The notes under the pieces: model-generated
Told to the model about the DNA's origin: nothing
The model's input: only the letters and a program-made list of their open reading frames with translations
Database searches by the model: none
Program-made: the position numbers and the translations under genes
Assembly (NCBI RefSeq): GCF_027244095.1
Contig: NC_069657.1
Span: forward strand, 2,428,001 to 2,492,000
DNA length: 64,000 nucleotides
Source: Hemicordylus capensis
Taxonomy: Eukaryota; Chordata; Lepidosauria; Squamata; Cordylidae
Direction of reading: 5' to 3'
In this document: one piece after another, positions 1 to 11,099 of the stretch
Layout of the letters: each line of letters starts with the position of its first letter
How positions within the stretch are numbered: the stretch's first letter is position 1

Positions 1-552
1 ATTCTCCACATTACCTCCGACATGCACACAAGCATTGATCTGCAGGAGCACACAGTTACCTGCACATGAAGCTGAACAGATGAATAGCAGCAATATGTGC
101 TTCCAGATAAAGGGAGGCTGCCAAAACACCTACACTGCCCTAAATGGGAATATCTGTACTTTATCTTACAAAAAGATAATATCCATTGGACTGATGCATG
201 TACACTGACCTTTAACAAAACATTCTGCTTAGTATAGTATCTGGGCTCAACTTGGGCCACAAGTCGCCAAGTGTCGTCATCACATAAATCCCCAAGTGTC
301 ATCATCACATTAAGGCACTTAAGTCCTTGGGACTTCTCCAGCCCTGAGAAATACCAACGACGTATCAAGGAACTCCACATTTTGTGCTCAGAATAGACGG
401 TAAAGGAAACCTATGGCACTCTTCTGAGTGTGCTTAACACGTACAATATTTGTCTTTGGGTAGAACACAAAATGCTTTGACAAGGAACATGGGGATGAGG
501 GCCAAAGGAGGAGTAAATAAGGCCATGAACAGGAGGGCAAAAGGCACATGAG
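1..552. other. No gene seen
   Basis: Unique-looking AT-rich DNA; the LRR1 last exon was looked for here and not found. Confidence 0.4.
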
Positions 553-553
553 G

Positions 554-594
<41 letters not shown>

Positions 595-626
595 TGAGAG
601 TGTGTGTGTGTGTGTCTCTCTCTCTC
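553..626 (+). repeat. Microsatellite (GT)n (GA)n
   Basis: Alternating GT, GA and GT runs followed by CT. Confidence 0.95.
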
Positions 627-1390
627 TAAAATTAGAAGCTCCAATCCACCCATGAAGTCCGTGGCCTTGGCTTTTCAACAAACATTTTAACAGTTATCAG
701 GTAAGTTAGAAGCATCAAATAAAAATGAAGCTGGGATCCAAAGAGTTCCTCTAGGCACGCCCAGAGGGAGAATGCCTCACAATTTGCTTTGGAAAATCTC
801 CTCAGTTAACCTAGCAGTTGGTGATGCTGCATGACACATGGTTGCTGTTTGAAATAAACAATCCAAAAGCCCTCTCAGGCATGTGGAAAGTTGGGTGCTT
901 CTTTGGATCCCAGGCTTTGCTTCCTGAGAAGCCAAATTCTAACGCAGATTTCAGCAATCTTGCAGACACCACGAAGTGCATTCCAGGCAGAAGCCAGGGT
1001 GCCACAAAATGGTTCACATCTACCACAGAAGGCAACAACGGAGGGTACAGTCGAGACTGGCACAGAAGCCCTCATGCTGCAGTGAGTGGGGACTGGCTGC
1101 TGGAGGACTAGACAAACCTACCTCATCACACCAAGCTGATCCTGGCTCTCAGAGATGGAAAAGAAAACAGGATCCAGCGAAATGACGTATTTGGGACCAA
1201 AAAGCAACTAACAACCCTGGCGATTTCTCTGCTGCTTGTGGTTCAATGCACTGTTTTGAGCTTTCTAGATTTGTTTTATTACTGAACTTGCTGAAGCCAC
1301 AACCATCAGACCCACCTGGTTCTGTGCACTGAGACTAGAAACTGTCCCCATGTCCAGATCCCTGCAAGACAACAGACCTGTACTAGTGTG
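627..1390. other. No gene or repeat family recognised
   Basis: A 97-residue open frame (818-1111, plus) has no recognisable domain and is not called. Confidence 0.4.
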
Positions 1391-1439
1391 CGAAGCCCTA
1401 AGAACACTTTCTGCTGTACCCTTTCCCTGATACCCTTGA

Positions 1440-3090
1440 AAAACAGCTAGGGAATAGCCAAGAGGAGCTGGGCAGTATCCAGTGTGGCAAAACCACTGGA
1501 TACTTTAAAGTGTGAGGGTGTAAATAATTCAGATGAACCAGAAGGGGACAGAGTAGAAAAAATAAAAAGCAGACAGAAGGATGTGCCAGCCAGTTAAAAA
1601 GATCAAATGGCCAAAAGAGAAAGCACACACCAGGTAAGAGATTCAGCATATAGGTGCTTATATGCCAATGCCAGAAGCCTCCGAGACAAGATGGGTGAGC
1701 TGGAGTCCTTGGTTGCTAATGCAGGAATAGATATAGTGAAATAACAGAAACATGGTGGAACAGTGAGAACCGGTGGGACACTGTTATCCCTGGATATCAA
1801 CTCTATAGAAAGGACAGGCAGGGGCGCCTTGGAGGTGAAGTAGCACTGTATGTTAGAGAAGGGATAGAATCTAACAAGCTAGAAAACCTAGGTGGACTGG
1901 AGTCCTCCACAGAAACCCTGTGACTGCCAGTACAAGACCTGAAAGGAACGTGCTACTGGGGAGGGGACGTGCTATCGCCTTCTGGATCAAAACGCTGACA
2001 GTGACTGGGAGTTGCAGGAGGAAATTAGGGAGGCATCAAGGAGAGGCAGGGCTGTAATCATGGGTGACTTCAATTACCCACACATAGACTGGGTCAATTC
2101 ACAGTCAGGTCAGGACAAATAGGGATGTGACCGGAACCGGCAGCAGCTGGTTCAATGGCAGAGAGAGGTGTGTGTGCACGCGCGCGCGCACACACACACA
2201 GATTTAAGGCAGAGGATGCACTCCCCCCACCGATGCTCAGTTTCTTAAACATCCATCAGGGCGGCAGCATGCCTACCTGCCGACCCCTTTGCTACATATT
2301 CCGGAAGTACTCGGACACAGCAGGTGCGCACGTGCGTCCACTACTTCCTGGTACTTCCAGAAAGCAAAGTGAAGGGGGCAGCAGGGAGGTACTCTGCCGC
2401 CCCAATGAAACGTGGCGGGGGGGGAGTGCATCTTCCCTCACCCTTAAATCTGTGCGCGCATGCACACACACGCGCATGCACACACGCGCGCACACACACG
2501 CGCACACACACGCGTGCTGTCGGACCGGTGGAACCACCTACCATTTGAACCGGTTCGGAGGCCCATAAAACGCTTCCGAACTGGTTCCATGCACATCCCT
2601 AATGACAATGCAGCCAAAGTTCTAGAAATGCTGGATGATTGTGCCCTAGAATAGTTGGTCATAGAACCAACCAGAGAGAAGGAGATCTTGGACTTAACCC
2701 TAAGTGGTACCCAGGACCTGGTGTATGATGTCAGTGTCATGAAACTAGATGGGCTTCCTTGGGCCTGATCCAGCAGGGCTGTTCTTATGTTCTTAATTCT
2801 CTGCCACAAGATGTGGTGACAGCCAACAGCCTGGATGGCTTTGAGAGAGGTTTTGATAAATTCATGTAGGACAGGTCTATCAATGGCTCTAGGCTACTTC
2901 CAGCCTCAGAGGTCAGATGCTTCTAAATACCAGTTGTTGGGGAGAAACAGCAAGAAAGAGGGCATGCCCTCATCCCCTGCTGGTGCTCTTCTCGGAGGCA
3001 CCATATGGACCACTGTGTGAAACAGGATGCGGGACTAGAGAGGCCTCCTTGGGCCAGACCCAGCAGGGCTTTTCTTATGTTGTGTTCCTA
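1440..3090 (+). mobile_element. CR1 LINE fragments (endonuclease part and 3' ends)
   Basis: 1640-2119 matches the start of the CR1 endonuclease (YANARSLRDKMGELESLVAN-like) and resumes after a hAT MITE at 2602 with NDCALE- and RGTQDLV-like codons. A CR1 3' end with the GTTCTTATGTTCTTA tail follows at about 2740-2793. A second CR1 3' fragment runs from 2793 to about 3090. It is heavily damaged and non-coding. Confidence 0.8.
2120..2601. mobile_element. hAT-type MITE inside CR1
   Basis: Terminal inverted repeats TAGGGATGTG...CACATCCCTA, extended imperfectly by GGAACCGG/CTGGTTCC. The flanking octamers AGGACAAA and ATGACAAT agree at 6 of 8 positions, as expected for an old hAT target-site duplication. 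The interior is GC-rich with (CA)n and alternating CG/CA runs at about 2173-2200 and 2452-2513. Confidence 0.7.
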
Positions 3091-3157
3091 AACTCATGCA
3101 TGAGCTTGCGCCCTTCTCGTTACAACTATTCCTTATAGCCCACAATAATCTTGCCAG

Positions 3158-3581
3158 TCTATATACTTATTTCTCTTAGCCAGCATGCGTGCCCAAGCTT
3201 TGGTGGCAGAACTCTCACAACACGCTGCGAGAGTTCCCGGCATTGGGCGGGAGGGCGTTGGAGGATGACCGCCGGGCCTGGCCGCGGTGGGGAGGCAGCG
3301 GCGGCAATGAAGGCGCCCGCTTGTGGTGGTTAGGAGGCAGCCGGGTAGCTGAGAAGGTATGGGGGAAGGGGGAACCACCGGCCTCAAAGACGGTAGGCTG
3401 AGGAGGAGTTGTGTTGGCAGCGGCTGCCACTGCCCGGAAATGGCAGACAGGGAGGCGGTAGGGGGCTGCCGGCGGGCTGAGGAGGAGGCACGGCAGTGGG
3501 GCGGGGAGGTCAGGAGAGACTGGGGCAGGAGGTTTGGGGGGAGTGTATTGAGACACAGATGCTCTGTGTGGGGTCAGCTAG
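3158..3581 (+). mobile_element. Helitron-like element 1 (non-autonomous)
   Basis: Starts TCTATATACTTATTTCTCTT and ends CTAG followed by T. A 7-bp stem hairpin ACACAGA-TGC-TCTGTGT (3553-3569) ends 12 bp before the terminus. No terminal inverted repeats. The GC-rich interior has no coding signal. It shares both termini with the element at 32841. Confidence 0.65.
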
Positions 3582-3747
3582 TTTAAACTGTTTTCTCTAG
3601 CATGTAACATTAGTTAATTGGTTGAATATTGATAGAAGTTGTATGTATTTTCCTATGTTTATAATTTTAAAAAGACTTAATAAAGACAATAAATGGGGAG
3701 AAAAGAAGCCCCCTCCCCAGGTTTTAAGCCAGTCCTGTCACCCTTAC

Positions 3748-4475
3748 CTGCAATTGACTGTTGCTCTTGCAGAATATTCGAATAAAGTCAATGGGATTTT
3801 TAGCTGTATGTCGGGAACAAGAGGCGTGGACTGCTCAAAAGGATTCCCAAATAAATCCAGATTCTCGAGGGAGAGTTTTTCAAAATCTTGGGGTAAAAAC
3901 GGGAGCTTATTACGAGCAGCAGACAAGAAGCGAAGCTGGCGAAGCTGACCAATTTTGAATGGCAGCCTAATTAGATGGTTGTCATCTAACTTCAAGTGAA
4001 CGAGTTCTCGCAACTGGCAAAACTGCACTGGAAGCGCTTTGATTTTGTTTTGGCTGAGATCCAGAGACTGGAGTGACTTTTGGAGGGTGGAGTTGCAGAG
4101 AGCGACACCAAAGGACTCCAGCTGGTTGTCCTGGAGGCTGAGCTCCTGAAGGCACACGAGGTCCCCAATGGTTGCCGGCAGCTTCTTAATGCAATTGTGA
4201 CTCAAGTCCAGTTTCCGGAGGCTCTTGAGGCAAAGCATGCGCATATCCACACGGGCCAGTTTGCAGTAGGAGGCTTGGAGGTGCTCTAGGGAGTATGGGA
4301 AGCTCCGGGTTAAAGGATACTCCTTCCTCGATGCAATGGTCATCTTTGTCTTTGGTTTCTCAACTTCGGACGCTTTGGGCGGGACCAGAGTTGGGAGCGG
4401 CAACCTTTCCTCTTCAGTCCCTCGGTGAGCCAGCTTCACTGCAGAGAGGAAACTCTTCAGCTGGCTGACGTTTGC
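3748..4475 (-). CDS. LRR1: LRR1 exon 3 (leucine-rich repeats)
   Basis: Acceptor CTGCAG before 4475, donor CAG|GTAAGG at 3748/3747. It encodes about 242 residues starting ANVSQLKSFLSAVKLAHRG and running through five or six LxxLxLxxNxL repeats to SARATVNC. The phase-2 end means another exon must follow. Confidence 0.95.
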
Positions 4476-7400
4476 CTGCAGCCAGAATGGCAGACACAAA
4501 TCAAATCTCTTTATTTCTGTCAGCAACCAGCATGAGATTAAAACAAATGTAGAAGGGAAAACAATCAAACTTCTACTACAAACAATAAAACCAAATAAAT
4601 TTTTAAAAGTCCTCCTGAACACAGATCAAGGTACTGAAAGTACTACTGTACTGAAAGTACTACTAAAAATACATAACTAAGAATAAAAGGAGACAACAAT
4701 ATTTCATACTTATGAGATTACTACATACAAATCAAAATTTAAACAGTTGCCTTCCCGACTCCTGGACACAAATCAGCATTTGCAGGCTTGCTGGCTTCTG
4801 AAGCACACCAGCACTTTCTGATGCATGACACATACACGTAGGAGTGTCAGGAGGCAGAAGGCAGCTTTGCCTAGTACTGCCCTAACACAGTTAAAAAGCA
4901 GGACTGTCAGAAGGGAAACATCAGTGAGGCTGGGCCAAGGTTGCCCCAATATTCAGGTGCATCAGTAAGAAGAGCAGCTCTCACTGAGGCTTCTAAGAAA
5001 TGCATGTCAGGGGAAATAATGTATCTGAACAGAGATTCACCAACACCGAAACCAGAAGAGCTGTTTAAATAATACTGTACAGCTTTTTCTTTAAAATATA
5101 ATTAGAATCAAGTCACTATGCAATACAAATCATACAATTAAAATCCTCTTTAGACTTCATTATATTTACCTCATTTCTAAAATTATGCAAACCTAAAACA
5201 TGCTGAAGAGCAACATCAAGATCTAGCTCACTGGATGGTACCCACGTTGCAAAACAGAGACCATCCCATTCCATTCACAAGCTGAAGAAATGAAAGAGAG
5301 ACTGGGTCTAGGGAATAAATGCCTTTCATTTTTATTTCATCCAATAAGAGGGCTGAACTTCTCCAGTGTTCCCGCTAATATTTTTCATCTGTGCGTGGAA
5401 AGAGTTTTGCTCTGGGTGGCAGTATCAAGGCAGTGTGTGTACACATGCATTCAGGGCCTTCCTGATTCAGCCTGAGCGGGAACTTAACCTGATTAACCTG
5501 ACTAACCTGATTAACCTGACTAACCTGAAGCGGGAACTTCCTGATTCAGCCTGAGCGGGAAATTAACTGAGCAGACATTTAAAAAATTGTTTGTGCATGC
5601 ACACATGTGCACGCTTTGGAGGGAAGACTGCTTCTAACTGCCGTTTCTTGAGGTTGGAACTTTGCAAACAGGAGTTTGTTAACAGATATCAAAGGAGGTT
5701 TGCGTGGAGACACATCAACGGTCCCCCTTTATCACAAAGGAGACACTCAGCAAGAGGAGAAGGGTGAGCACTACCCACTTTTGTAATTTTCTTGCAGGTA
5801 TGACTTTCTGCCTGAGGGGCAGAAGTGAAGTCATGGGTGTGCTCTCGGTGCAAAGAGCTCCTGGCTCTCAGGGAACAAGTTCATTCCCTCAAAACTGAGG
5901 AGGCTGACCTTGAGAAGCTCATAGAGGCAGAGAGGTATGTGAATGAGACCCCCAGGGATATGATAGAGGCATCCCACTCCCTGATTCACAGCTCCTCCGC
6001 TGTCATGGAGAATAAACATCTCAGGGAAGGAGGACATCAGTCTGAGGAAGAGGAGAATGCTCCCTTAGAAGGGACCCCCTCCTTGGGTGATGCACTCGCA
6101 TCCTCTAGCACAGAGGATAATCCTTTGGGGGTTGAGGCCAGAAAAGGTGCAGAAGAGGGCAACCAAGATGATGAGGGACCTGGAGCACCTTCCTCATGAG
6201 GCAAGGATACAGCATCTGGGTCTTTTTGGTTTTGAAAGGAGGCGGCTGTGGGGAGACATGATAGAGGTCTATAAAATCATGCATGGAGTAGCGAGTTAGA
6301 AATTTCTCTCTCTCTCTCAGAACACTAGAACCAAAGGTCATCCCATGAAACTGAAGGCCAGGAAACTTAGGACAACAAAATGAAGTACTTTTTCACACAG
6401 TACATAATTAATCTAAGGAATTTTTTGCCATGGAATGTGGTGATGACCACTAGTTTGGATAGTTTTAAAAGGAGCTTAGACAATGACTCCTAGTCTGGCG
6501 GGTATAGGCCACCTCCAGCCTCAAAGGCAAGATGCCTCTAAATACCATTTGCAGGAGAGCAACAGCAAGAGAGAGGGCATGCACTCAGCTCTTGCCTGTG
6601 GGCTTCCCAGAGGCATCTGGTGGGCCACTGTGTGAAATAGGATGCTAGACTAGATAGGCCTTAGACCTGATCCAGCAGGGTTGTTCTTATGTTCTTAAAG
6701 AGTAAGAAAACAAGTGTCCTCCTGCTTCTCCAAACTACTGTGAATCAATCCTGTTAATGGAACAAACAGGCACCCTTTAAAGTGGGGACTCTCTCATAAC
6801 AGGATAGCAACTGTCCCCATTCACTCTCCTACATCATCTATCCAGTATCTACTGACGGTGTCTCCCTTGTGTTTATTCTTAGACTGCGAGCCTCTTTGAG
6901 ACAGGGAACCGTCTTCTCATCCCTTGGTATATAAACCGCTTTGAGAACTAGGGGAAGGGGACAGTGTTTCCAAACACAGCACATACATATTCATGACCAC
7001 CACCCACCCCAAATGGGCTTCTATCTGCAACAAGTCTCCCTCCATATCCCACAAGGCATTGCCAAGAAACCCTCCTCTGGCCATCCTTCATTGAACAAAA
7101 AAGAGCCACGTGTCCTTGCTAGCTGCTGCTTCAAGCTTAACTGCTTACCTTACTGAGGCAGAAGTCGACGGCCGGTTCTTTCAGCCGCACAGTGGCTTTT
7201 CCTTCCTCCACAAACTTTGTGAAAATTTGTTCTATGTTATCCTTCAGCTGGATTTAAACAGACAAGAACACAAGAGGATCATGAACCTAAGAAAGACATC
7301 CCCTACCAGAATCTGAGAACAAGATGGCACACACAGGAGCAGCAGCATCCAAGTTTGGTTGCCAACCAGGCACTGGGAACAAATGAGGTCTCCCTGCAAT

Positions 7401-10063
7401 TTGCCAGTGCTGGAGGCAGAAAGCTGAACCAGATGGGCTCCCAGGCTGACCAGCAAGGTCACTCTTATTTCATGTTCTTGAGGATGGGGCCACAGCCAAG
7501 TGGGGGAGCATCTGCTCTGCATGCAGAAGGTCCCAGGTTCAGGCCCTGGCAGCATCTTCAGGGGAAGAGCCCCTGCCTGCTGGCATGTACAAGGTTCCAA
7601 GTTCCCTGCCTGGCAGCATCTCCAAGATAGGGCTGAGAGAGACTCCTGCCTGCAACCCGGGAGAAGCTGCTGCCAGTCTGTGAAGACAGTACTGAGCTAG
7701 ATGGATCAATGTTCTGACTCAGTAGATGGCAGCTTCCTCTGTTCCTATAGGGCTAGAGAAAAACCTGCCTCAAACCCTGGAAAGCTGCTACCAGAGCAGA
7801 CATATCCAGCTAGATAAGCCAAGTGTCTGACTTCGTATAAGGTAACTTTCAACGTACCTATATTATTTATGACAGCTGTGAAGCTTCCCACTTACTTGGA
7901 GCAAGGGCAGATGACCCTCGTCTGTCTCTACTCCAGGCATCTCCGCAATATCCCACGTGCCTGCCCCAGGTGCTTAAAGCCAGGGTTGAGGAGGATTAAA
8001 AATGTGCAGGGAACGGGAGTGCTCTTCTGTGGGGCTTTTGAAAAAAAGCAGCTTTGGCATATTTGTGGTTTAAACAACTGTTGCTCAACAAGAATGTTAA
8101 AGAACTGAAGATATATCATACACCCCCATCCCAAGCAGGACCATGAACACACCCTGCATTGCCCAGAAAGCATCACTTTCCCCAAGACAGCCCCAAATAG
8201 GACTTTCCTGGGTATATCACATGAAAACGTGTGCACTTCAGGAGCTCCCTTTAACTGTCTGACAATGTACAAAGTTTTCCAGAAAATGAACTCATTCCTC
8301 AAAGCCAAGACGTGTTCACTTTTCAGCTGTTTCTTCGCTCCCTGTGGCTTGCTTTGGACATGCCTCGAGGATGCTGCCCTCTGCTGCATACACAGGCCTG
8401 AGCAAATCAGCATCTGTCTTTTGAGCAGCTTCTTCATAACTCAGGTTAGTTAGTCTAAGAGTTACTTCAATTACCAGGGCATCTGGTTACCTTCTGACCA
8501 GAAGAACCACTCCCATGGTTCTTCTGGTCAGAGGAGAGGCATGTCCATGGTCACTTAGTGAGCTTTGCCCATCCTGCGTTCTTCAGCATCAGATGCCAAC
8601 CACCCCCCACCCCACCCTACCCACACTCTGAAATATTGCCCCAGTGGAGGAACACCTAGAACGCTCAAGCAGATGCACTGGGCCATTCTGTCTCTGCACA
8701 GGCTTTGTGCAACTTCCATAAGCTCCACTGGAATCAGCGAGACTACGTCGAGTTGGTTGTGATTTCTTTACCTCCTTGCTGGATATTGCCCATCATAGCC
8801 CCCGACCTGGTCTCACCTTATCTTGGCATTTGCCCCACCAACCTGCCGGTTTGCATCAGCTTAAGCCTCTACCTTCAAGACAATTCTCCAGCTCTCCTGG
8901 GCTTGTGCTCAAACTCCTTTGCCATCCGTCTTCCCACTTCTCCTCAAACCCTATAGAGCCTTTCCTGGACTCTGAAGGCCTCGCGGTTTCTGTGATATCA
9001 ACCACCATTTAGCATTTCTTCTCTGTGAATGCCACCGTCTTCTTCAAACTGCATTTCCTATCATCTTGGAGACTATAAATGTTCTAAACAACAACGGCAC
9101 ACATTCTTGTGCTCTAAATGGGACTGGCACACCCCAACCCATTACATGGGAAGCTGCCATATACTGAGTCAGACCACTGGTCTATAAAGCTCAGTATTGT
9201 CTTCACAGACTGGCAGCGGCTTCTCCAAGGTGGCAGGCAGGAGCTTCTCTCAGCCTTATCTTGGAGAAGATGCTGCCAGGGAGGGAACTTGAGCTTGGAA
9301 CCTTCTGTGTGCAAGCACACAGGTGCTCTTCCACTGAACGCTGGCCCCATGCCCTAAGGGATGTTCTCACACATGGAGCAGTGTTCCCTCCCACAGGGAT
9401 TCCCTTCCCAGAGGGGGGATCCTGGGAGTTGTAGCCAACAACATCTGGGACTCCCTGTTAGAGGGAACACTGCTCTGCAACTGAGGGGAAGCTCTGGATG
9501 TGCCAGCCTGCCACAGAACACACCGGCTGTCCCAGGAAGCTGCCCCCGCTTCCATTCTTTGCTTTAAGCCAGGCCTGCTCAGCTTGGCCAGCCTCGCCCA
9601 CCAGCTGTTTCTGGACTACAAGGCAAGCCGGGGTTAGGGGAGTTGCAGGCCAGCATCTGCAGGCGGGCCGAAGTTGAGCCTCCCGGCTTGACGCTTCATT
9701 CCAACACCCACCCGCAGCTGGGAGGCGAGAGGACTGCAAAGCCCGCCCGGGGGGGACCCCTCTCCTGCCCAGGCCAGCCCTCCGCAGGGGGTGTCCTCGG
9801 CACCCGGGCTCTCCCTCCCTGCCCCACTGCCTCCGGCGCCCTCCCCCCAGGGGGATACGAGCTGCCCGCCAGGCGGCCCTTACCGGGTACTTGTTCCCGG
9901 GGCGGTGCCGGGCGGTGCTGAGCAGCAGCCAGGCGGCCCCACCGTCCCCGGCCCCGGGGGGCCTCCCGAGGGAGAGCAGCGCCCTGACGGCGCGCCCGGG
10001 GCCCCGCAGCCCCGCCGAGGGCAGCAGCCGGCTCGACACCGACACCTCGCAGGGCAGCCGCAT
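3748..10063 (-). CDS. LRR1: LRR1, leucine-rich repeat protein 1 (3 exons visible, C-terminus missing)
   Basis: Substrate-receptor subunit of a cullin-2 ubiquitin ligase; in vertebrates LRR1 is known for removing the CMG helicase at replication termination (family knowledge). Three exons join in frame. Exon 1 (10063-9884, 180 nt) encodes MRLPCEVSVSSRLLPSAGLR onward. Exon 2 (7247-7149, 99 nt) encodes LKDNIEQIFTKFVEEGKATV onward. Exon 3 (4475-3748, 728 nt) holds the leucine-rich repeats, for example SLRKLDLSHNCIKKLPATIG and LDLFGNPFEQ. Each junction has GT/AG sites and matching phase (0, 0, then 2 at the 3' end). About 335 residues are visible; the human protein, from memory, is about 414. The missing C-terminal exon was not found between 1 and 3747, which is filled by CR1, a hAT MITE and a Helitron, so it probably lies left of the window. 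The CpG-rich region around 9.7-10.3 kb is the likely promoter. Similarity to the human protein is recognised from memory and is strong. Confidence 0.93.
4476..5360. other. LRR1 intron 2, unassigned part
   Basis: AT-rich, with no repeat family recognised. Confidence 0.5.
5361..5635. mobile_element. MITE with CAGTGTTCCC termini and internal tandem array
   Basis: Begins CCAGTGTTCCCGCTAAT and ends with the inverted form GGAGGGAAGACTG. It contains a 9-bp tandem repeat (consensus WTAACCTGA, about five units, 5484-5528) between two 25-bp direct repeats (5458-5482 and 5537-5561). Confidence 0.6.
5790..6705 (+). mobile_element. CR1 deletion derivative: ORF1 fused to the 3' end
   Basis: An open frame at 5825-6199 (124 codons) begins like CR1 ORF1 (CSRCKELLALREQV, a Cys pair and a coiled-coil-like stretch). 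At about 6150 it passes directly into the C-terminal RT region (AEEGNQDDEGPGAPSS and, in another frame, RIQHLGLFGFERRRLWGDMI). Almost all of ORF2 is absent. The 3' end carries the CR1 GTTCTTATGTTCTTA tail. Confidence 0.7.
6870..6955 (+). mobile_element. L2-type LINE 3' tail
   Basis: Contains the familiar GGTATATAAACCGCTTTGAG ending of squamate L2-like elements. Confidence 0.5.
7149..7247 (-). CDS. LRR1: LRR1 exon 2
   Basis: 99-nt exon, acceptor CAG before 7247, donor AAG|GTAAGC at 7149/7148. It encodes 33 residues from LKDNIEQ to DFCLSK, colinear with the segment between the N-terminal domain and the LRRs. Confidence 0.92.
7488..7752 (+). mobile_element. Sauria-type tRNA-derived SINE
   Basis: tRNA-like head (GCATCTGCTCTGCATGCAGA, box B CAGGTTCAGGCCCTGG) followed by the squamate body and tail GACTCAGTAGATGGCAGCTTCC. 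A second damaged fragment follows to 7860. Confidence 0.85.
7861..9140. other. LRR1 intron 1, no gene seen
   Basis: Contains a perfect 16-bp inverted repeat with an 8-nt loop (8493-8508 and 8517-8532). Otherwise no family is recognised. Confidence 0.5.
9143..9357 (-). mobile_element. Sauria-type SINE, minus strand
   Basis: The reverse complement shows the tail (ACTCAGTATATGGCAGCTTCC region at the left end), body and degenerate tRNA head. Confidence 0.85.
9377..9474. mobile_element. Short palindromic MITE
   Basis: Perfect 14-bp terminal inverted repeats AGCAGTGTTCCCTC and GAGGGAACACTGCT around a CCTGGGAGTTGTAG core. Confidence 0.75.
9884..10063 (-). CDS. LRR1: LRR1 exon 1 (coding)
   Basis: ATG at 10063, donor CCG|GTAAGG at 9884/9883, phase 0. 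It encodes 60 residues ending NKYP. The N-terminal pattern (CEVxVxSRxLPxxGLR) matches vertebrate LRR1. It lies in a GC-rich island. Confidence 0.9.
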
Positions 10064-10312
10064 CCTAGTTCCCGGCCCGCGATTCCCGCCTTCTGCGCGC
10101 GCACCGCCGGAAGCTCGGGGAGGGGGCCTTCCCGCTTCCGCCCGCCCCACGCGTGCGCAGCAGAGCCGCAACCGGCCTGTCCGCGCCGCCGCCTGCCTCG
10201 GGCCGGGGGCCGTGCTGGGCCCGCCTCGCGGCCTCCTCCCACCCCCGTCGAGGTCCCGGCGCGCCAGGCAGACAGAGGACCAGTGGAAGCCCGGGCAGAC
10301 GCCGCGGAGGGG

Positions 10313-10340
10313 CGTGTGTGTGTGTGTGTGTGTGTGTGTG
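10313..10340 (+). repeat. Microsatellite (GT)n
   Basis: About 14 GT units in the LRR1 upstream region. Confidence 0.95.
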
Positions 10341-10344
10341 TCCT

Positions 10345-10460
10345 AGCCCAGTGTGCTGCTGACTACCCTTCCCAGCATCCGCAGCTGCAATGGCCTTGCT
10401 TGGGGATGCTGGGGGTTGTAGTCAACAACCTCTGGGACTCCTTTTTAGAGGGAGCAATGG
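10345..10460. mobile_element. Palindromic MITE copy
   Basis: Same core as at 33973 (GGGGATGCTGGGGGTTGTAG and AGCTGCAATGGCC), with decayed ends. Confidence 0.6.
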
Positions 10461-10689
10461 CTGGCTCCCCCGTCTCCCGCATGTTTCTTTGTAGTTTGCG
10501 GCCTGCTTGCCCGCTCGCCTCCCTCTGTAAGCCGCTTGGAGAACTTTGGTTGGAAAGAGGTCTAGAAATATTCGGAGGCCTAGAGGTGTCGCAACCGCGC
10601 GCGAGGCAGAAGCTGTTGCTCTTGAGCTATTGCTCTAGCCTATTCCTACATCTATGCTGAATAACCAAGATCGATTTCTTGTCGTCTCC

Positions 10690-10975
10690 TTTTTTTAATT
10701 TAGGTACAATACAACAAATACTTATATACCACATTTCAACCAAAGTTCCCAAAGCTTTGGTTGGTTTACATACAGAGATTAATTAATTGATTAATTGATT
10801 AATAACTTAAATGGCTCCCTGTCCCCAAAGGGCTCACAATCTAAAAAGAAACATCAGAAAAACACCAGCAGCCGCCTCTAGAGAGAGGCTGTACTGGGGT
10901 TGGAGTGGCCAGTTGCTCTTCCTCCGGCTAAATAAAGAGAATCATCACTTTTAAAAGTGCCTCTTTGCTCGGTTA
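10690..10975 (-). mobile_element. L2-type LINE 3' UTR
   Basis: Contains TGGCTCCCTGTCCCCAAAGG and GGGCTCACAATCTAAAAAG, a repeated squamate L2-like tail. Confidence 0.55.
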
Positions 10976-11099
10976 GCAGGCGAAGCTTGTAGGAAAAAAC
11001 AAAAACTGAAAGAGAGACCCTCAAGGAACGTTAGTTGAAAGAGCTCAAGAGGAATATTAGCACTAAGGACTGGAGAAGAGGAAGAACGAAGATCTCTTT

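Noticed and set aside
388-681. Open frames over the GT/GA microsatellite
   Set aside because: Simple-repeat translation (HTHTHT, SLSLSL).
1-3747. LRR1 last exon inside the window
   Set aside because: No minus-strand frame resembling the conserved C-terminal segment (CVCGRFC-like) was found; it is probably outside the window.
5484-5528. Interstitial telomeric repeat
   Set aside because: The unit is the 9-mer WTAACCTGA, not TTAGGG or its complement.
7500-7570. tRNA genes (several box A/B-like segments)
   Set aside because: All are heads of SINEs with SINE bodies attached; no complete cloverleaf was seen.
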